Part shown: piece by piece, positions 21,025 to 32,954 of the stretch
How the letters are laid out: each line of letters begins with the position of its first letter
Position numbering within the stretch: position 1 is the stretch's first letter
DNA from: Metellina segmentata
Taxonomy: Eukaryota > Arthropoda > Arachnida > Araneae > Tetragnathidae
NCBI GenBank assembly: GCA_947359465.1
Contig: OX375872.1
Location: 15,783,018 to 15,847,017, forward strand
DNA length: 64,000 nucleotides
Direction: 5' to 3'
Notes under the pieces: model-generated
Databases searched by the model: none
What the model was told of the DNA's origin: nothing
What the model saw: only the letters and a program-made list of their open reading frames with translations
Position numbers and translations under genes: made by a program

Positions 21025-21624
21025 GGTATCTGACTACGTTGAAAAGTTGAATTTTGACGTAAATTTCATGCTTCTTTTTATCCGTTTTGGCCCATATTCT
21101 TAATATATGGACTTTTTTCTTTACAGAACTGTTTTTATTTTGTCTGTACCGTTCTTTCTTTGTCTTTGTGATTTTGAGCAAAATGTTAGTACAATACATT
21201 TTTAAATGAAATTTTATGTAATTTTTATATTTGTTTGTAGAGCCTGGACTAGGATATAAGAGTTATCTTGAAAGAAAACCCTTTTAGAGGTTTCAGGTGA
21301 TATGGTGTCAGGAAAATTTTTTTAAATTCTCCATTATTCCCAATATTTTATGAGTGGAAAGTAATACCGAATATCTTCTAGTTCTTACCCTATCACCTAT
21401 TTAGAAGTCTGCAAAATTTTTGGCAAGTGTAATCACAAGTTTTTCAGTTGTAATATTTTTCGTTAACGTCATTTTTTTACCTACATTTTCCAATTTTTAA
21501 TGTATTATGAAAATTTTAGTGACTATTGTTTCATAATGTGTTTTTATAAACTGTTTTACTTTAAAAAAGAAAAATAATATAATTGGAACATTTAAAAAAA
21601 GGACTCTGAACGTAGTCAGATACG
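21025..21624. mobile_element. MITE with GTATCTGACTACGTT ends
   Basis: GGTATCTGACTACGTT at 21025-21040 and its complement AACGTAGTCAGATAC at 21609-21623 form perfect inverted ends around about 600 bp of very AT-rich non-coding DNA. The target duplication is not evident, so the superfamily is unknown. Confidence 0.55.
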
Positions 21625-21832
21625 TATGGCTTTCCCTGGCGAGTTTTCAACCAATGGATTTGCCTTCTCACCGGAACCGCAGAAGCTACCTTTCAATAGC
21701 ATGTCAACACAATCTTTTGGGCCTTCTAACTAACTCGAATCGTGTGTATATTGTATTCTGCACGGATAGCTTCCACCGTGTATTGTGAGTGTGATACATG
21801 TGAATGATTGATATTTCCGTATTCCGAGCACA

Positions 21833-21852
21833 ACATATATATATATATATTT
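21833..21852. repeat. Short (TA)n run
   Basis: About 20 bp of alternating TA. Confidence 0.8.
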
Positions 21853-22344
21853 GCACAGATGTGTGTATTTATTACAAGTTTCTCCAAAAATATCTTTTGT
21901 ACCGTAATTTTCTATGTTTGATGGCTGTCAGACAAGTGTTGAACACAGAATGTAAATATTTTCAAAAGGATGAAATTTACTTAGGTGTGCACTAGAGTGT
22001 CATCCCGAACCAATTAGCTTGGTATTTATACAGAAATGAAACAGTTGGTCTTAGTAAAATGTATCAGTTTTGCTCCAATTCAAAAAATTCAAAATCCTTT
22101 TTTTTAGCTAAGTGTCATAAAAATGTTTAAGTTCGATACGGAGATAAAAATTGGTTCTTTCGGGTTAGTTGAAATAACGGTGTGTTATTAAACTAAGCAT
22201 TGCTCTGAACTCTTATAAACCTAATGTTTAGAAGCTTTGGTGAAACCGACACAACCCGTACTCTCAAATTTACTCGGCTGAATTATTTAACTTTCATTTA
22301 AATTCGCAAATCGTCAGATTCAGGTTGAAAAGAAATATCTGTTA

Positions 22345-22570
22345 AATCTTATAATTAGAGATATTTTCAGTGTGAACAAACAAGACGGAATGAGAAGATT
22401 TTACTTCCCCTACTGAAATGCTCTCGCATTATAACTATCGAGGTTACTTTAAAATGTAGTTTATCCCCGTTTTAGCGACTTAATCTAATTGACGTTGACC
22501 AATCAACTATCCTATATCAATTCGGAGTTTTTTCTTTGGAAGTTTTGGGCAACGTGCTGAAATAAGAAGA
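22345..22570 (+). repeat. Interspersed repeat family S, copy
   Basis: Contains AGAGATATTTTCAGTGTGAA, AAAATGTAGTTTATCCCCGT and TTGACCAATCAACTATC, the blocks of the copy near 20725-20910. Confidence 0.5.
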
Positions 22571-23399
22571 TAAGCTTTAAAGAAGTCTCAATTGTATACA
22601 AATAATATTGTTATGTTCATAAAATAACCACATATGCTAAATAAGATGTTCCACCTTTATACGACCATCAAAATCTACATAAATTATCTCCATATAAATC
22701 TGTAATCCAAAATTAATCAGAGACGATAAAACATATAATTTGCTAGCTGTATGAATTTTAAAGAATTGAAGGCATACCTTAGGTATATGATCATAGGTGA
22801 AAACTTAAGATATGATTCACCAGAGCAATTGAACCATCAGTAATGGATCTAAAATTCAAGTGAATGTGTAATTCCTTAGTATATTATTAATTTTAACACA
22901 ATTTTTAGTTTTCAAACAAATTTATTATGATCTCGCATTCTTTTCTTATTCGGATATTGGCGCAACTTGGTCAAATGTATCCCTTGCGCCATGAAAACCC
23001 AATCAATTCTAACTATTCGAGTATAATTAGAAAAAAATGGTAGTAGTTTGCAACAATGAAGTAAATAATTATATCTCACTCCGTGTCTTCTTTTCATTAT
23101 TGTGGACATTTTTAACTTTCAAAAATAACAAAATAAACAATCAGTGGCGTTTATGAGTAAACCAAAGCTGACCTATTTTACGAACCCCAAAGAATCAGTA
23201 TAACCAGAAATCACGCCTAACCGAAAAACAGACAGTACTTTTTCGGGTTGGTTTTTGACAAAGAATCGCATGGTTTGATAATTGTGTGGTCAATTCTGGC
23301 AACACTGTATTTTGCTACATGGGCACACCTAAGGGGGCTTGAGCCTCTCCTCAGGCCATGCCAAAGCAAAATTATTCTTATTTAATGAATTGGTTTCTT
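22571..23399. other. Unassigned intergenic
   Basis: AT-rich, with no gene or repeat that I can support. Confidence 0.45.
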
Positions 23400-23695
23400 C
23401 AACTCCGAGTACTATCCACCAGTTGGTCGAGTCGTGAATTAGTAACCAAAGAGTTGGGGTTTGGAATTCGGTTCAACCAATGTTAAATCTATCATGGTCT
23501 CAAATGTCCTCACGTTGACAGAGTGTGGAAGCTTGGAGATTAGGGTGCCAGCTCAAGTATTGACCTCTTCATCTGACTGTGGTTCAAAATTACAAGGTGT
23601 TGCCCTCGGATCTTTCCATTCGGGATTGATCTCGAACCGTTACTAATAGCCCGCTGTGTTGACTTAAATTCAACTACCTACCTATCTACCATCCC
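23400..23695 (+). repeat. tRNA-derived SINE copy
   Basis: Aligns with 3620-3940 through the body: ATCTATCATGGTCTCAAATG, TGTGGAAGCTTGGAGA, TCTGACTGTGGTTCAAAATT and TGTTGCCCTCGGATCTTTCC. It ends in CTACCTACCTATCTACC. The tRNA-like head (23400-23490) is more diverged. Confidence 0.65.
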
Positions 23696-23754
23696 CGCAC
23701 TTTGAGCGTATATATACTTGTAAAACCGACATAGTTTTAATTATTTCCGATGGA

Positions 23755-24264
23755 TTATATATATATATATATACATGCTTTTGTAGGGGATGATCCCTCA
23801 CGTGCTGCAATTACACTGGCAACCCTTCTGGGCATACTTTCTACAAGGTTTTGATCCACAGCTATTGATATTTGTGTCCATTCCTGCTGAAAGAATGTCG
23901 CCAGCTCAGCTGTACCCTGGTCCGTAAGCGTCGCTCTAGCTTGTCCCGCAAAGGTTCTATGAGGTTTAGGTCGGGACTCTGAGCAGGCAAGGGAAGATGT
24001 TTTACATCCATATCTTGATACCACTGCTTGACAGAGGCTGCAACGTGACATGGAATGTTGTCGTCGTGGAAGTATCATTCGGCCATTCCATAAAATTGCC
24101 AGAGCGTAGGGGGAACCTAATTGTCAAAAATGTTCAGTAGGCGTCGGTGTTTAATTTACTAGGAACTACCTGCAAAAATCCCAGACCATACCACGAAAAC
24201 ACCCCCAAACAAGCAGTCGGATTTTATGCAAATCCGCTGGCGTCTGCTCCATTATTGTAGGGTA

Positions 24265-24266
<2 letters not shown>
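23755..24266 (-). mobile_element. Tc1-like element A2, deletion derivative
   Basis: Same family as element A at 33842. The right end ATTATTGTAGGGTAGTA matches that element's inverted repeat. On the minus strand TTTGCATAAAATCCGA after the end and MPRRVAS near the other end are transposase-derived. About half of the transposase is missing and stops are frequent. A (TA)n run adjoins each side. Confidence 0.65.

Positions 24267-24318
<52 letters not shown>
24267..24318. repeat. (TA)n microsatellite
   Basis: About 50 bp of uninterrupted alternating TA directly beside a Tc1-like end. Confidence 0.95.
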
Positions 24319-24321
<3 letters not shown>

Positions 24322-25155
24322 TAATTCATAGAGGAAATAAGTTTATAAACTGACGATGCGAAGATAAAAATAATTTTCCATTTATTCACAACAGATTATT
24401 TGAAATGTTTTCGCCTGGAAATTGTATACGACTGAAGTTAAAGGTGTTTAGCTGTCAAAAGCTATCAATCAAAATATAAGTCATCTGTATGTAACACCCA
24501 CTCTTAAAATTCCAAATGCACTTGCATCAAAATATTAGCATTTACTGTGCATTTACAGAAAAATCTTTCCTAAATGGTTTGAAATAAATGACAATTGTCA
24601 ATGAAACGAAAAACGTACTAACATATCAAGCTACTTACATAAGTCGGATAAGATTAAATGCACGATGCGCTTTTTTATTCATCATTTGACTCGAATTTCG
24701 ATATTTGTTGATACAAATATATTTTAGATTACATAATCACTGGTCGAAATTTTAAAATTATTTATCTGTATATCAAAAAAAAATCCAAAATTAAAAAAAT
24801 GAAATACGGAATCAGTTTGCTGATACTCTTAAATTTATGAATCTGCATTTCTTCTAACAGTATAATATTAATGCAAAATTGTTATCTAGATTGTTTTCAA
24901 AATTTTATTACACTACAGAAAAATAAATCAAAACTTCAGCTGTAAAGAAAACAAGATTATACAGACTGAATATCACATTTATTCCTCTCTAAATTTCCAT
25001 TATTTATAACCTTACAATTTAAAAAAATTAATTTACATACTTTTTTTTTTAATTTTACTATTAATGAAAAGGCAACAACAATCACTATTATTTATTATCC
25101 ATCAACCATTGAAACACCTTGTAAATTTCATCGTTCATATCACAGTACATAGCTG
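24319..25155. other. Unassigned intergenic
   Basis: Very AT-rich with no gene or recognised element. Confidence 0.5.
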
Positions 25156-25382
25156 AAAAGTATCTGAATTCTGAATATTTCTAATCTGTACATTTTATAT
25201 TCTCGATAGAAGAGGATATGCAGTTTTATATGTTCTTGTCCTTATTGTTATTAACTATAATTTCCACCCTCTGAGAAGTATCTGAACATTTCTAATCTGT
25301 ATATTTTAAATTCTCGATATAATAAACGGATATGCAATTTTGTATGTTCTTGTCCTCATTGTTACTAATTATAATTTCCATA
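25156..25382 (+). repeat. Tandem duplication, about 120-bp spacing
   Basis: Units at 25156 and 25276 both start AAGTATCTGAA and share TTTCTAATCTGTA, ATTCTCGATA, GGATATGCA and TATGTTCTTGTCCT. They end ATAATTTCCA. Confidence 0.75.
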
Positions 25383-25592
25383 AAGTGCTGAATTTTTGTT
25401 TTCTTTTGTACAGTTTCTGTTTTTAATAAAACTATAAAGTCAATGTGATAAAGGCTGTCTCGTTTACTAACATTTTGAAACACTTACAGCATACAAGTTT
25501 TGATATTTATTTCCATACATATTATATTTACTACATATAGCACTAGCGCTTGCCTAGAAACAAAGTGTTGGTTTCTCACACACAGAGACATA

Positions 25593-27009
25593 TACTGCTG
25601 TTTGTAAAAAATGCAACACCATGAAGGAGTCATCAGAATTAAATGAAATTGAATACACAAGCGGCTTATATTAATGCAAATAAAAGAATACATTTTCAAA
25701 GCAAATAAACAATATTAAGTGTCCAAAATCAGTAATTGTTGTAGCCACCACGCGCTGCAATAAGTGCTGCTATACGACGTGACATGGAGTGAAACAGATG
25801 TTGAATGTCTGCTTGTGGAAGATAATTCCATATTGTTTGTATGCGCACCCAAAGTTCGTCTTTTGAAGCTGTAGGACGCGGATGACGAGCGAGACGCCGA
25901 CCAACCAAATCCCACACGTGCTCAATAGGCGACATATCCGGTGAATAAGCAGGCCAAGGAAGAAGTTGCATGTGTTGGACTGAAAAGAAGTCTCGAACAT
26001 TCCTTGGAACATGTGGGCGTGCATTATCCTGTTGAAAGATAGCTCCAGGGATGCCTTGAAGGAAGGGAACGACTTCGGGCTCTAGCACTTCACGGACGTA
26101 CCTGTTGCTATTCAGATTACCCTCAATTCGTAGCAGCTGAGATCGTCCATGATACAAAATCGCACCCCAGACCATAACTCCGGGTGTTCGGCCACTATGA
26201 CGTTCGATAACGCCCTCTGGAAGGCAGCATTCACCGGCATAGCGTCTAACACGAATGCGGCCATCATGGTACCACAAATTAAAGCGGGATTCGTCAGAAA
26301 ATACAACTTGTTGCCAATCAGCCGGCCAGGCTCTGTGCTCATGAGCCCATTCCAGACGGAGCCGTCGATGGTTTGGCGTGAAGGGATCCTGTATAAAGGA
26401 ATCCTTGCACGCAGTCCACGGTGCAGCATGCGTCGGTGAATTGACGAAGCCGACATTAGTACACCTGTAGCAGTAGACCAAAGTGCTGCCAACTACCTGG
26501 AGGAAGCTGTACGGTCATTCACCGCCATGTGGACCAGGTGTCTATCATCGCGCGCTGACGTCACCTTCCGTCGTCCACTCCCAGTTTTTCGAGTTGTCCG
26601 GTGCTCGTCGGTCCACTGCTTCCAAACTCGCATCACTGTGGAACTGTTCCGCTGCACGCCAGCTGCTATTGCGCGATATGAAAATCCTCCTTCACGAAGG
26701 CCGATGATTCTCCCCCGTTCAAACTCCGTAAGTTGTTGAAAGTTCACCCTATTTCGTAGGGGAGGCATACTTAGGTCTCACTAAACGTTCGCCACTAAAA
26801 AATAACCATGCACTATTTTCAACGTTCCGCTACAGCCCTCTATTTATACGCTTTTGGCATCAGTTCAGAGGGCGCTGCTCACACCACGCATGCGTGGGGG
26901 CTCTGAAACTTTACTACTTTGCATAACATCCTATAGTTGACATTTGCTGCAAATTTCATTTCATTCGGATGATTCCTTCATGGTGTTGCAGTTTTTACAA
27001 ACAGCAGTG
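25593..27009 (-). mobile_element. Tc1-like element, complete ends
   Basis: TA-flanked (25591-25592 and 27010-27011). Inverted ends read TACTGCTGTTTGTAAAAAAT and, on the other strand, CACTGCTGTTTGTAAAAACT. Subterminal ATGCAACACCATGAAGGA recurs inverted as TCCTTCATGGTGTTGCA. It encodes one DD34E transposase interrupted by a frameshift. Confidence 0.9.
25729..26768 (-). pseudogene. Tc1 DD34E transposase, frameshifted
   Basis: The N-terminal frame (26493-26768) starts MPPLRNRVNFQQLTEFERGR and continues with GFSYRAIAAGVQRN, a paired-like helix-turn-helix, then RKTGSGRRK. The linker SSIHRRMLHRGLRARIPLYR appears in another frame (26112-26492). The C-terminal frame (25729-26481, 250 codons) restores NHRRLRLEWAHEHRAWPADW, FSDESRFN (Asp), QQDNARPH (Asp) and SPDMSPIEHVWD (Glu), with 34 residues between the last two. 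All catalytic residues remain, but at least two frame changes break the protein. Confidence 0.85.
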
Positions 27010-27019
27010 TATACATAAA

Positions 27020-27490
27020 GAAGATTGTTTCGTTTCTACAGACAACCATTAGAATTGGAATATAGAAAAACATTAGTCAGAATATAGAAAAACAGTAGAA
27101 TGAGAAAGTATAGAAAAAAACACTTCTGTTAAAATATATAAAAACATTAATAATTAGACTATAGAAAAAATATTATAATTGGAATATAAAAACATTTTAT
27201 AGAATTATATAGAGAAAAATAGCTTTAATTCTATAGATACACATTTCTATGGAATTCTATAGAGAAGTTCTATAGAAAAGTAAAGTCGTGAAACAAGAAA
27301 TGAGCTTCTCTACAATTCTATAGAGGTTTCTAGACATTCTATTGATTTCTAGATTTTCTATAGGTTTCTACAGACGTTTTTAGAAGATAGTTTATAGAGC
27401 TTGTAGAAAAACGGGTCATAATTCTATAGGATTTTATGTATCACATTTTCTATAAAAATTTTCATAGAATTCTATAGAAGTGTTTTGTAA
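27020..27490. repeat. TTCTATAGAA-rich degenerate repeat
   Basis: Dense irregular repetition of TATAGAA, TTCTATAGA and their complements. The motif TTCTATAGAA is itself palindromic. No fixed period is apparent, so it looks like decayed simple sequence. Confidence 0.6.
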
Positions 27491-28171
27491 CGGTAGCCAC
27501 CACTACAAAAATTTACTTAGTGCAGTAATCTATATCTGTGCTTTTATCAAAAAAGGTGGTGAGCAATGTAAATTTACCAAATTGTTTATAACACCTGATT
27601 TAGTAGTTTTTATTTATTTTATTATTAATACAGTGGAGGCACAAAATACTTTCCTATATTTCAATTATTTCTCGATGTATTAACAGGACATTGTGCTTTT
27701 TCTATTGTAGCATTTAAAACTCAAAATCAGTGCATTTAGAAATTGGCCCTTTTTCTACCATGCTACGAAAACTAGGATTTTATTCAATTTTTCTAAAAAC
27801 AACACAAATTACTCATCTGTAGCTTTTGGTACCTATGTCCAGAGATGTACTCTTTGCTACAAAAACTTTTTGTTTACGATTGTAGCGTTAATAGGGGGAG
27901 AGTGTATATAGCCTTGACTCAAGAAAACGAAAGATTAAATTTGTCTTTTGGATGTTTGAGTTATTTAATAAAAATTCCAATACTGGCCAAAAACTTATAA
28001 GTCTAATGCAAAAATTATGTACACCATCATTTCCATAATAGTGACCCGCAAGCATGTGTGTGCTCTACGACATATTGGTTGAATCGTATTTATCCCATGG
28101 AGGTTTTACCTGTTTGGATGATTATGTATGGTCAGTAAGTAGATTTCCAAGTTGAACTCAGAATACTACTC
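27491..28171. other. Unassigned intergenic
   Basis: AT-rich, with no gene or element supported. Confidence 0.5.
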
Positions 28172-28411
28172 TTCACCCTCCAAAAGGTTTCGACGAGATA
28201 TCATTAAGATCTGACCAATTTTCTAATAAGCAGATACCTCATCAAGAATGTCGACTGAATTCCGAATGATGAAGATATTACCGTTTATTGATGATGACGA
28301 GATAAAAATCAGGTCAGTTTTTTTCTAATGACGAGATATCTCGTCAATCAAAATCTACTTAGCTTTGTTGAAGACTAGATACCTCGTCGAGACAACCACA
28401 AGGAGTGTTAA
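28172..28411 (+). mobile_element. Palindrome-module MITE, copy h
   Basis: Left end CACCCTCCAAAAGGTTTCGA and right end CCTCGTCGAGACAACCACAA then GGAGTG, followed by TTAA. A perfect GACGAGATATCTCGTC lies at about 28331. The left flank TTCA is a decayed TTAA. Confidence 0.65.
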
Positions 28412-29084
28412 ACATTAACTTAGAGGCTCACTAAATTTTTAATACCTTTACAAGAAAAAATGTTACTTCCTATAATCCGCAAGTATGTAAAAATCTTCAC
28501 TGACCAACGGTTTTCTAAAAAGTCACGATTGTTGCATATTAATAAGAAGCTTGTTTTACGAGCTTTAAAATAAGTTCAAGTTGAGTTTTCTAGCATATGT
28601 AGAACTCTAGGTTTTACAAAATTCTTTAAATAATCAAAAGTTCGAAAAATAATTTAGATGTGCATTTTATATTTTTTACAATTTCATTTTTATAAGGCTT
28701 CATATACACTAAATTTCATTGAAATTGGAAAAGGTCAGGGTGAAAATCATACTTAGGCATGTTGATTACACAAAATGACCTATCCACGAATTCCGAGAGT
28801 GAAAGTAATCACTTCTTACAAATATCAATTAAAATTAAATTCTATTTTAATATTTGTAAAAGTAAATAGTAATTGTAGAGAACGAGAGAGGCACAATTCT
28901 AGACACTATTGATGTAATTACTATTGATGTTTTAAGTTATCACTATTGATGTCTTAAGTTCACAAAACAGGTTTAAGTCATAGCATGTGCACCACATCTG
29001 TACTATCGAGAATCTTTAAAGGTGTCACCTGCTCACTGTTCCTTATCATTAAATCTTCTTGAAGGTTGGTTTAGCACTAAATCA
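28412..29084. other. Unassigned intergenic
   Basis: AT-rich. ACTATTGATGT repeats locally at about 28905-28950. No gene. Confidence 0.45.
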
Positions 29085-29690
29085 CTTTGGCTGTTGTCTC
29101 AGTAGATTCGATCTAAAGGTTGGAAGAATCCGAGGATTCTTTCATACAATAGATGTGGTATACTATATTAGTTACGGTAAAAGCTACATTGCTCGTAAAT
29201 CTCGCAACACCCCGATAAGGACGCAAGTAAATTATTGTGTATTTATTTAACAAAGAGGTATTTTACCACCCATCTAAATAACAGATGCTAACATAATTTC
29301 AGTAGTTTATTTGCTTGGAATGCTTAATAACGGTAACTCTTAAACCGGTGTTTCGTTACCAGTTCTTAAACTCTAATCGTAATTATTTCATTGATCTTAC
29401 ACTAAAAATCATACATTTCTCAATAAAGTTCGAATTAAAAATTAACTGTAAGATAATTTAAACGAGACATTTCTGTGTTTAGAGTTCTTTCATTTGGGAT
29501 TTCATCGCCAGAAGATAATTTCATCTCTACTTTGATTAACCCTATGAGCGTCGAGATTTCCCGTTTACTCCACAAAACGCACACAATGACTAAACCATAC
29601 TTATTGGTTGAAAGAATTCAACAAAAGATTTCATTGGTCAAGGTCCAAACAAGTTAGAAGTCATGCAAGGGAGATTGCAGGTTGCACAAA
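29085..29690. repeat. Interspersed repeat family R, rearranged copy
   Basis: The left part has CTAAAGGTTGGAAGAATC and AGGATTCTTTCATACAATAG in the forward sense. The right part has GTTAGAAGTCATGCAAGG and GATTGCAGGTTGC, the family's other end in reverse. Family ends may be inverted repeats, or two fragments may be juxtaposed. Confidence 0.45.
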
Positions 29691-30012
29691 GGATATATGC
29701 GTATGAGCCCTTTAAAGGGTTAGCATTAACTGTCCAAAATTAGCGAACCAACATCTATCTACACAAATCGCAAATTGGTTTGTTACGCTACTGCTAATTG
29801 TTTGAAATTTAGGGTTAATTAGACCGGTACCTGAGGGTTAAAGTGGATTCCAAACCACTACGAACATCCAAACCCAAACCGGTGGCATTTAAAATTTGTG
29901 GGTTTATCGACCCACTTTTGTTAGCAGAAATGTTATTAATAAAATATAGTTTTAAAAATGGTTCAGAAAAATTAAATTAACTGTGTTTTACAGTAACCAG
30001 AGTCAATTTTTA

Positions 30013-30926
30013 TCTCTACTATTTTAAAAGAAAGTGTTTGTCTGTGTCGCTCTCTGTGATCAGTGTCCTGACGAATCTATGGCACATACAAAATGAAATT
30101 TGGTACACAGGTAGTCCAAATGTTTTACAATTTTTCTAACGCGACGACTTTTAAAATTTAATCTAAAACATTTTTTAATTAATTTATTGGCATTTGATAT
30201 TATTATTGGTTTTTTTTTAGAATGGCAATAACATAAAGAGATCAGATACTAAATTTATTTTTTCCGTTTCATTTTTCGATTAACGATTTCAGCGGACGAA
30301 CAAAACAATTAAACAGTTTTAACGGGAGTTATGTAGTTCTTTTTCTATCTCCTAGATCTTTAAAGATAGAGTAAGAGGATTTGAAATCTGCGGAAAATTT
30401 TACATTAGATCGATACCTTATACATTTTATTTTCTTTTAAAAAATAACTTTCCAGTTAAATATACTATATACTTTCGCAAAAAAATTGTGACGTCATGCC
30501 TATTGGATCTCTTCGCAATTAAATGGGGATGCGTAGCAATCACCGGGGTTGGCGAACGTTAGCGTGCACTGGTCACACCTGACCCCACGAAAAAAACTGT
30601 CACGGTCAAGGAAAATTCTACATTTCTTTTTACATTTCATTAGATCACCTTATACGTTTGATTTTCTTTTAATAAATGATTTTTCAAATAAATATTTATA
30701 TTTTCGCATGAGATTGTGACGTCACGCCGATTAGATCTCTTCGCAATTCGAATTTGGCCTCATTTTACAATGACGAGGCCATTACGGCGTTGCCCGTGAT
30801 GTTGGTTTACGAAGCAAATAATATGGGAATTTGTAGCAATCACCGGGAATTAGCGATCAGTGGTCACATTTGACCCCACAAAAAGAACTGTTACGGGAAA
30901 CGCCGTACTAGTCAAGCAGTGGCTAG
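30013..30926 (+). mobile_element. Helitron, non-autonomous, both termini visible
   Basis: Starts TCTCTACTATTTTAAAAGAA directly after an A and ends GTGGCTAG directly before a T, matching the canonical TC...CTRR ends and A|T target of Helitrons. A short TACGG/CCGTA stem lies just upstream of the 3' end. The same 5' and 3' ends recur in the inverted copy at 52732-53720, which supports both boundaries. About 0.9 kb with no Rep/helicase frame. Confidence 0.7.
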
Positions 30927-31498
30927 TTCTTGATAAAGGAAGTTATCTGGTGAAACTTTGGTCCACTACTAATAAATCAGTTTGGAACTGATTCACACTA
31001 AATTAAGAAATCGTTTACTTTCCTAAATGATTGAATATCGTTAGTTTCTTTCGGACTTTCTATTGGAAGCACAAAAAGAGCAGCTTACTTTCGCGTTAGC
31101 TTCTTTTTCATAACATACTACTTTTGGGGCTACACCTTGACTTGTTTACTGGATTTTCAATTTGATAGTTTGGCTAGAAAATCAATGTTAATGCTAAGAA
31201 TATAGAATAAGAATCGAAAATATCCAAATCAGAGTAATTTAAAGTAAGTTAGAAACAATTGAAACAAATACAGTATTAGAATTATTTGAACCTAGCTTGA
31301 AAAACAGAATGTACCTGAAAATATCTTGTGATTTTTTTTTTCATTTTCACAATTTAAATTTCTAGATCAAAGGGAAATGTACAAAAATTACATAAAGCAA
31401 CACTAAAATTTTTAAAAGTAAAAAGAAATTGTCAAGATATTTCCGAAAATTAAGTGTTGGTGCATCAGGGCGCCATCCGCGAGGAGCCTCACCCAGAT

Positions 31499-31605
31499 AA
31501 CACAAATAGGTTTTTCTGCGTGTGGGCTTTTACTTTTGGCTTACTGCTCATATTGTGAGTGAGCCAAAAGAAAAAGTCCACACGCAGAGAAACCTATTTG
31601 TATTG
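31499..31605. repeat. Long near-perfect hairpin
   Basis: Arms of about 44 bp (31499-31542 and 31562-31605) contain ACAAATAGGTTT, CTGCGTGTGG and TTTTGGCT and are complementary with only a few mismatches. The loop is about 19 bp. It lies just before a second Helitron-like 5' end at about 31616. Confidence 0.8.
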
Positions 31606-31615
31606 TCTGTATATA

Positions 31616-32954
31616 CCTATTATAAAAGGAAGTGTTTGTCTGTTTGCCGCAAAATCCTGACGATTCTATGGCACTTACAGCAATGAGATTTGGCACACAG
31701 GTAGTCCGAATTTTTTGCAATTTTGGGGTAGCGGCGAATTTTAAAATTCAATCTAGAACATTTTAAAATGAATTGAATGATATTTAATTAGTATTGTTTT
31801 CTTTGGAATGGCAACCGTATAAAGATATGACAGATTCTAAATTTATTTTTCCCGTTTCCGTTTTCATTTTGCACAGAAGAATGATTTTCCAGCAGAGGAT
31901 AAAAAAAAAGTTTTAACTTTTGTTATGAAGTTCATTTTTCTATCTCCTAGACCGTTAAAGATAGAGTAAACATTTCAACGGATTTGAAATCTGCGGAAAA
32001 TTTCACTTTAGAACGATACCTAAAAATATGATTTTCTTTAAATAAATAATTTTTAAATTGAATATTTATCTCTATATAAAAAAACGTTACCGCCGCCGCT
32101 GTTGCAGGATTGAAAACTGTGTTGTTTAGCTCGATTCTTAGACGGTTTCTCGAGAAAGTACGGATCAGAAAAATATGAAATTAAGTGTTAAAGTTGAAAA
32201 AGCGAAATTTCTTCCGCGAGTGAGCAACACAAATACAAATTTTCAGTCTTCAGCCGTGAGTTTTTTTAAAGAGTACCTCTCGACGTAAATTTTTGCAGCT
32301 CGTTAAGTTTTTTTAGAAATTTCAATTTGGTTCTTGTTAGTATTTTTTTGAAAATCGGGACATTTTCGTTCCTTTTTTTTTAAACTATCATATCTATATC
32401 TTATTGCTATTAGTTTTTAATTTTGGAAATATCGCAGTATACCTCAGAATATAATCTTTCTCTTATGGTGCAATTATTTTTAAACTTGGTTAATAAATAA
32501 ATTCGATGCAATCAAAAGTTGGTCACACAAATTTCGTATTTTTTATTTCGCGGAGCAGATTCCTCACACAGATGAGGGTTGTATTTTTAAATATCGGGTT
32601 TACCATATATCAAATTTATCGTAGCAACAATTGCCATAAAAACGATTTTTTTTTATTTGGCGAGAAAAAAGGCTCGTTTTTTTCACTCTGTTCTCAGACG
32701 GTTTACCGAGAAAGTACGAAGTACATATCGTAAAGTTAGGAAATTAACACGGTTTACTTAAAGTTGCACAGGGAACAAGATGCAGAAGGTTTTTACTGAT
32801 GCGGCTATTAGTTTAGAGTGCATTGAGTGTTAAAGTAAAATAAAAAAGAAATCACTTGCGAAAACAGTATTGGTTTGCGAAGCAAACCAAACGGGATTGC
32901 ATAGCAATCCCCGGGGGTCGCCGAGCGTAAGCCAGGAAGGGGTGAAGTATCGTA
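31616..32954 (+). mobile_element. Helitron-like sequence, composite
   Basis: Begins CCTATTATAAAAGGAAGTGT with the GGCACACAGGTAGTCC block of the Helitron at 30013. A segment resembling TTCTCAGACGGTTTACCGAG occurs twice (about 32135 and 32690), suggesting an internal duplication. The right part has GTTTGCGAAGCAAAC, GATTGCATAGCAATC and CGCCGAGCGTAAGC, palindromic Helitron internal motifs also present in degenerate form near 30530 and 30800. It ends where the Tc1 fragment begins. Confidence 0.45.
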
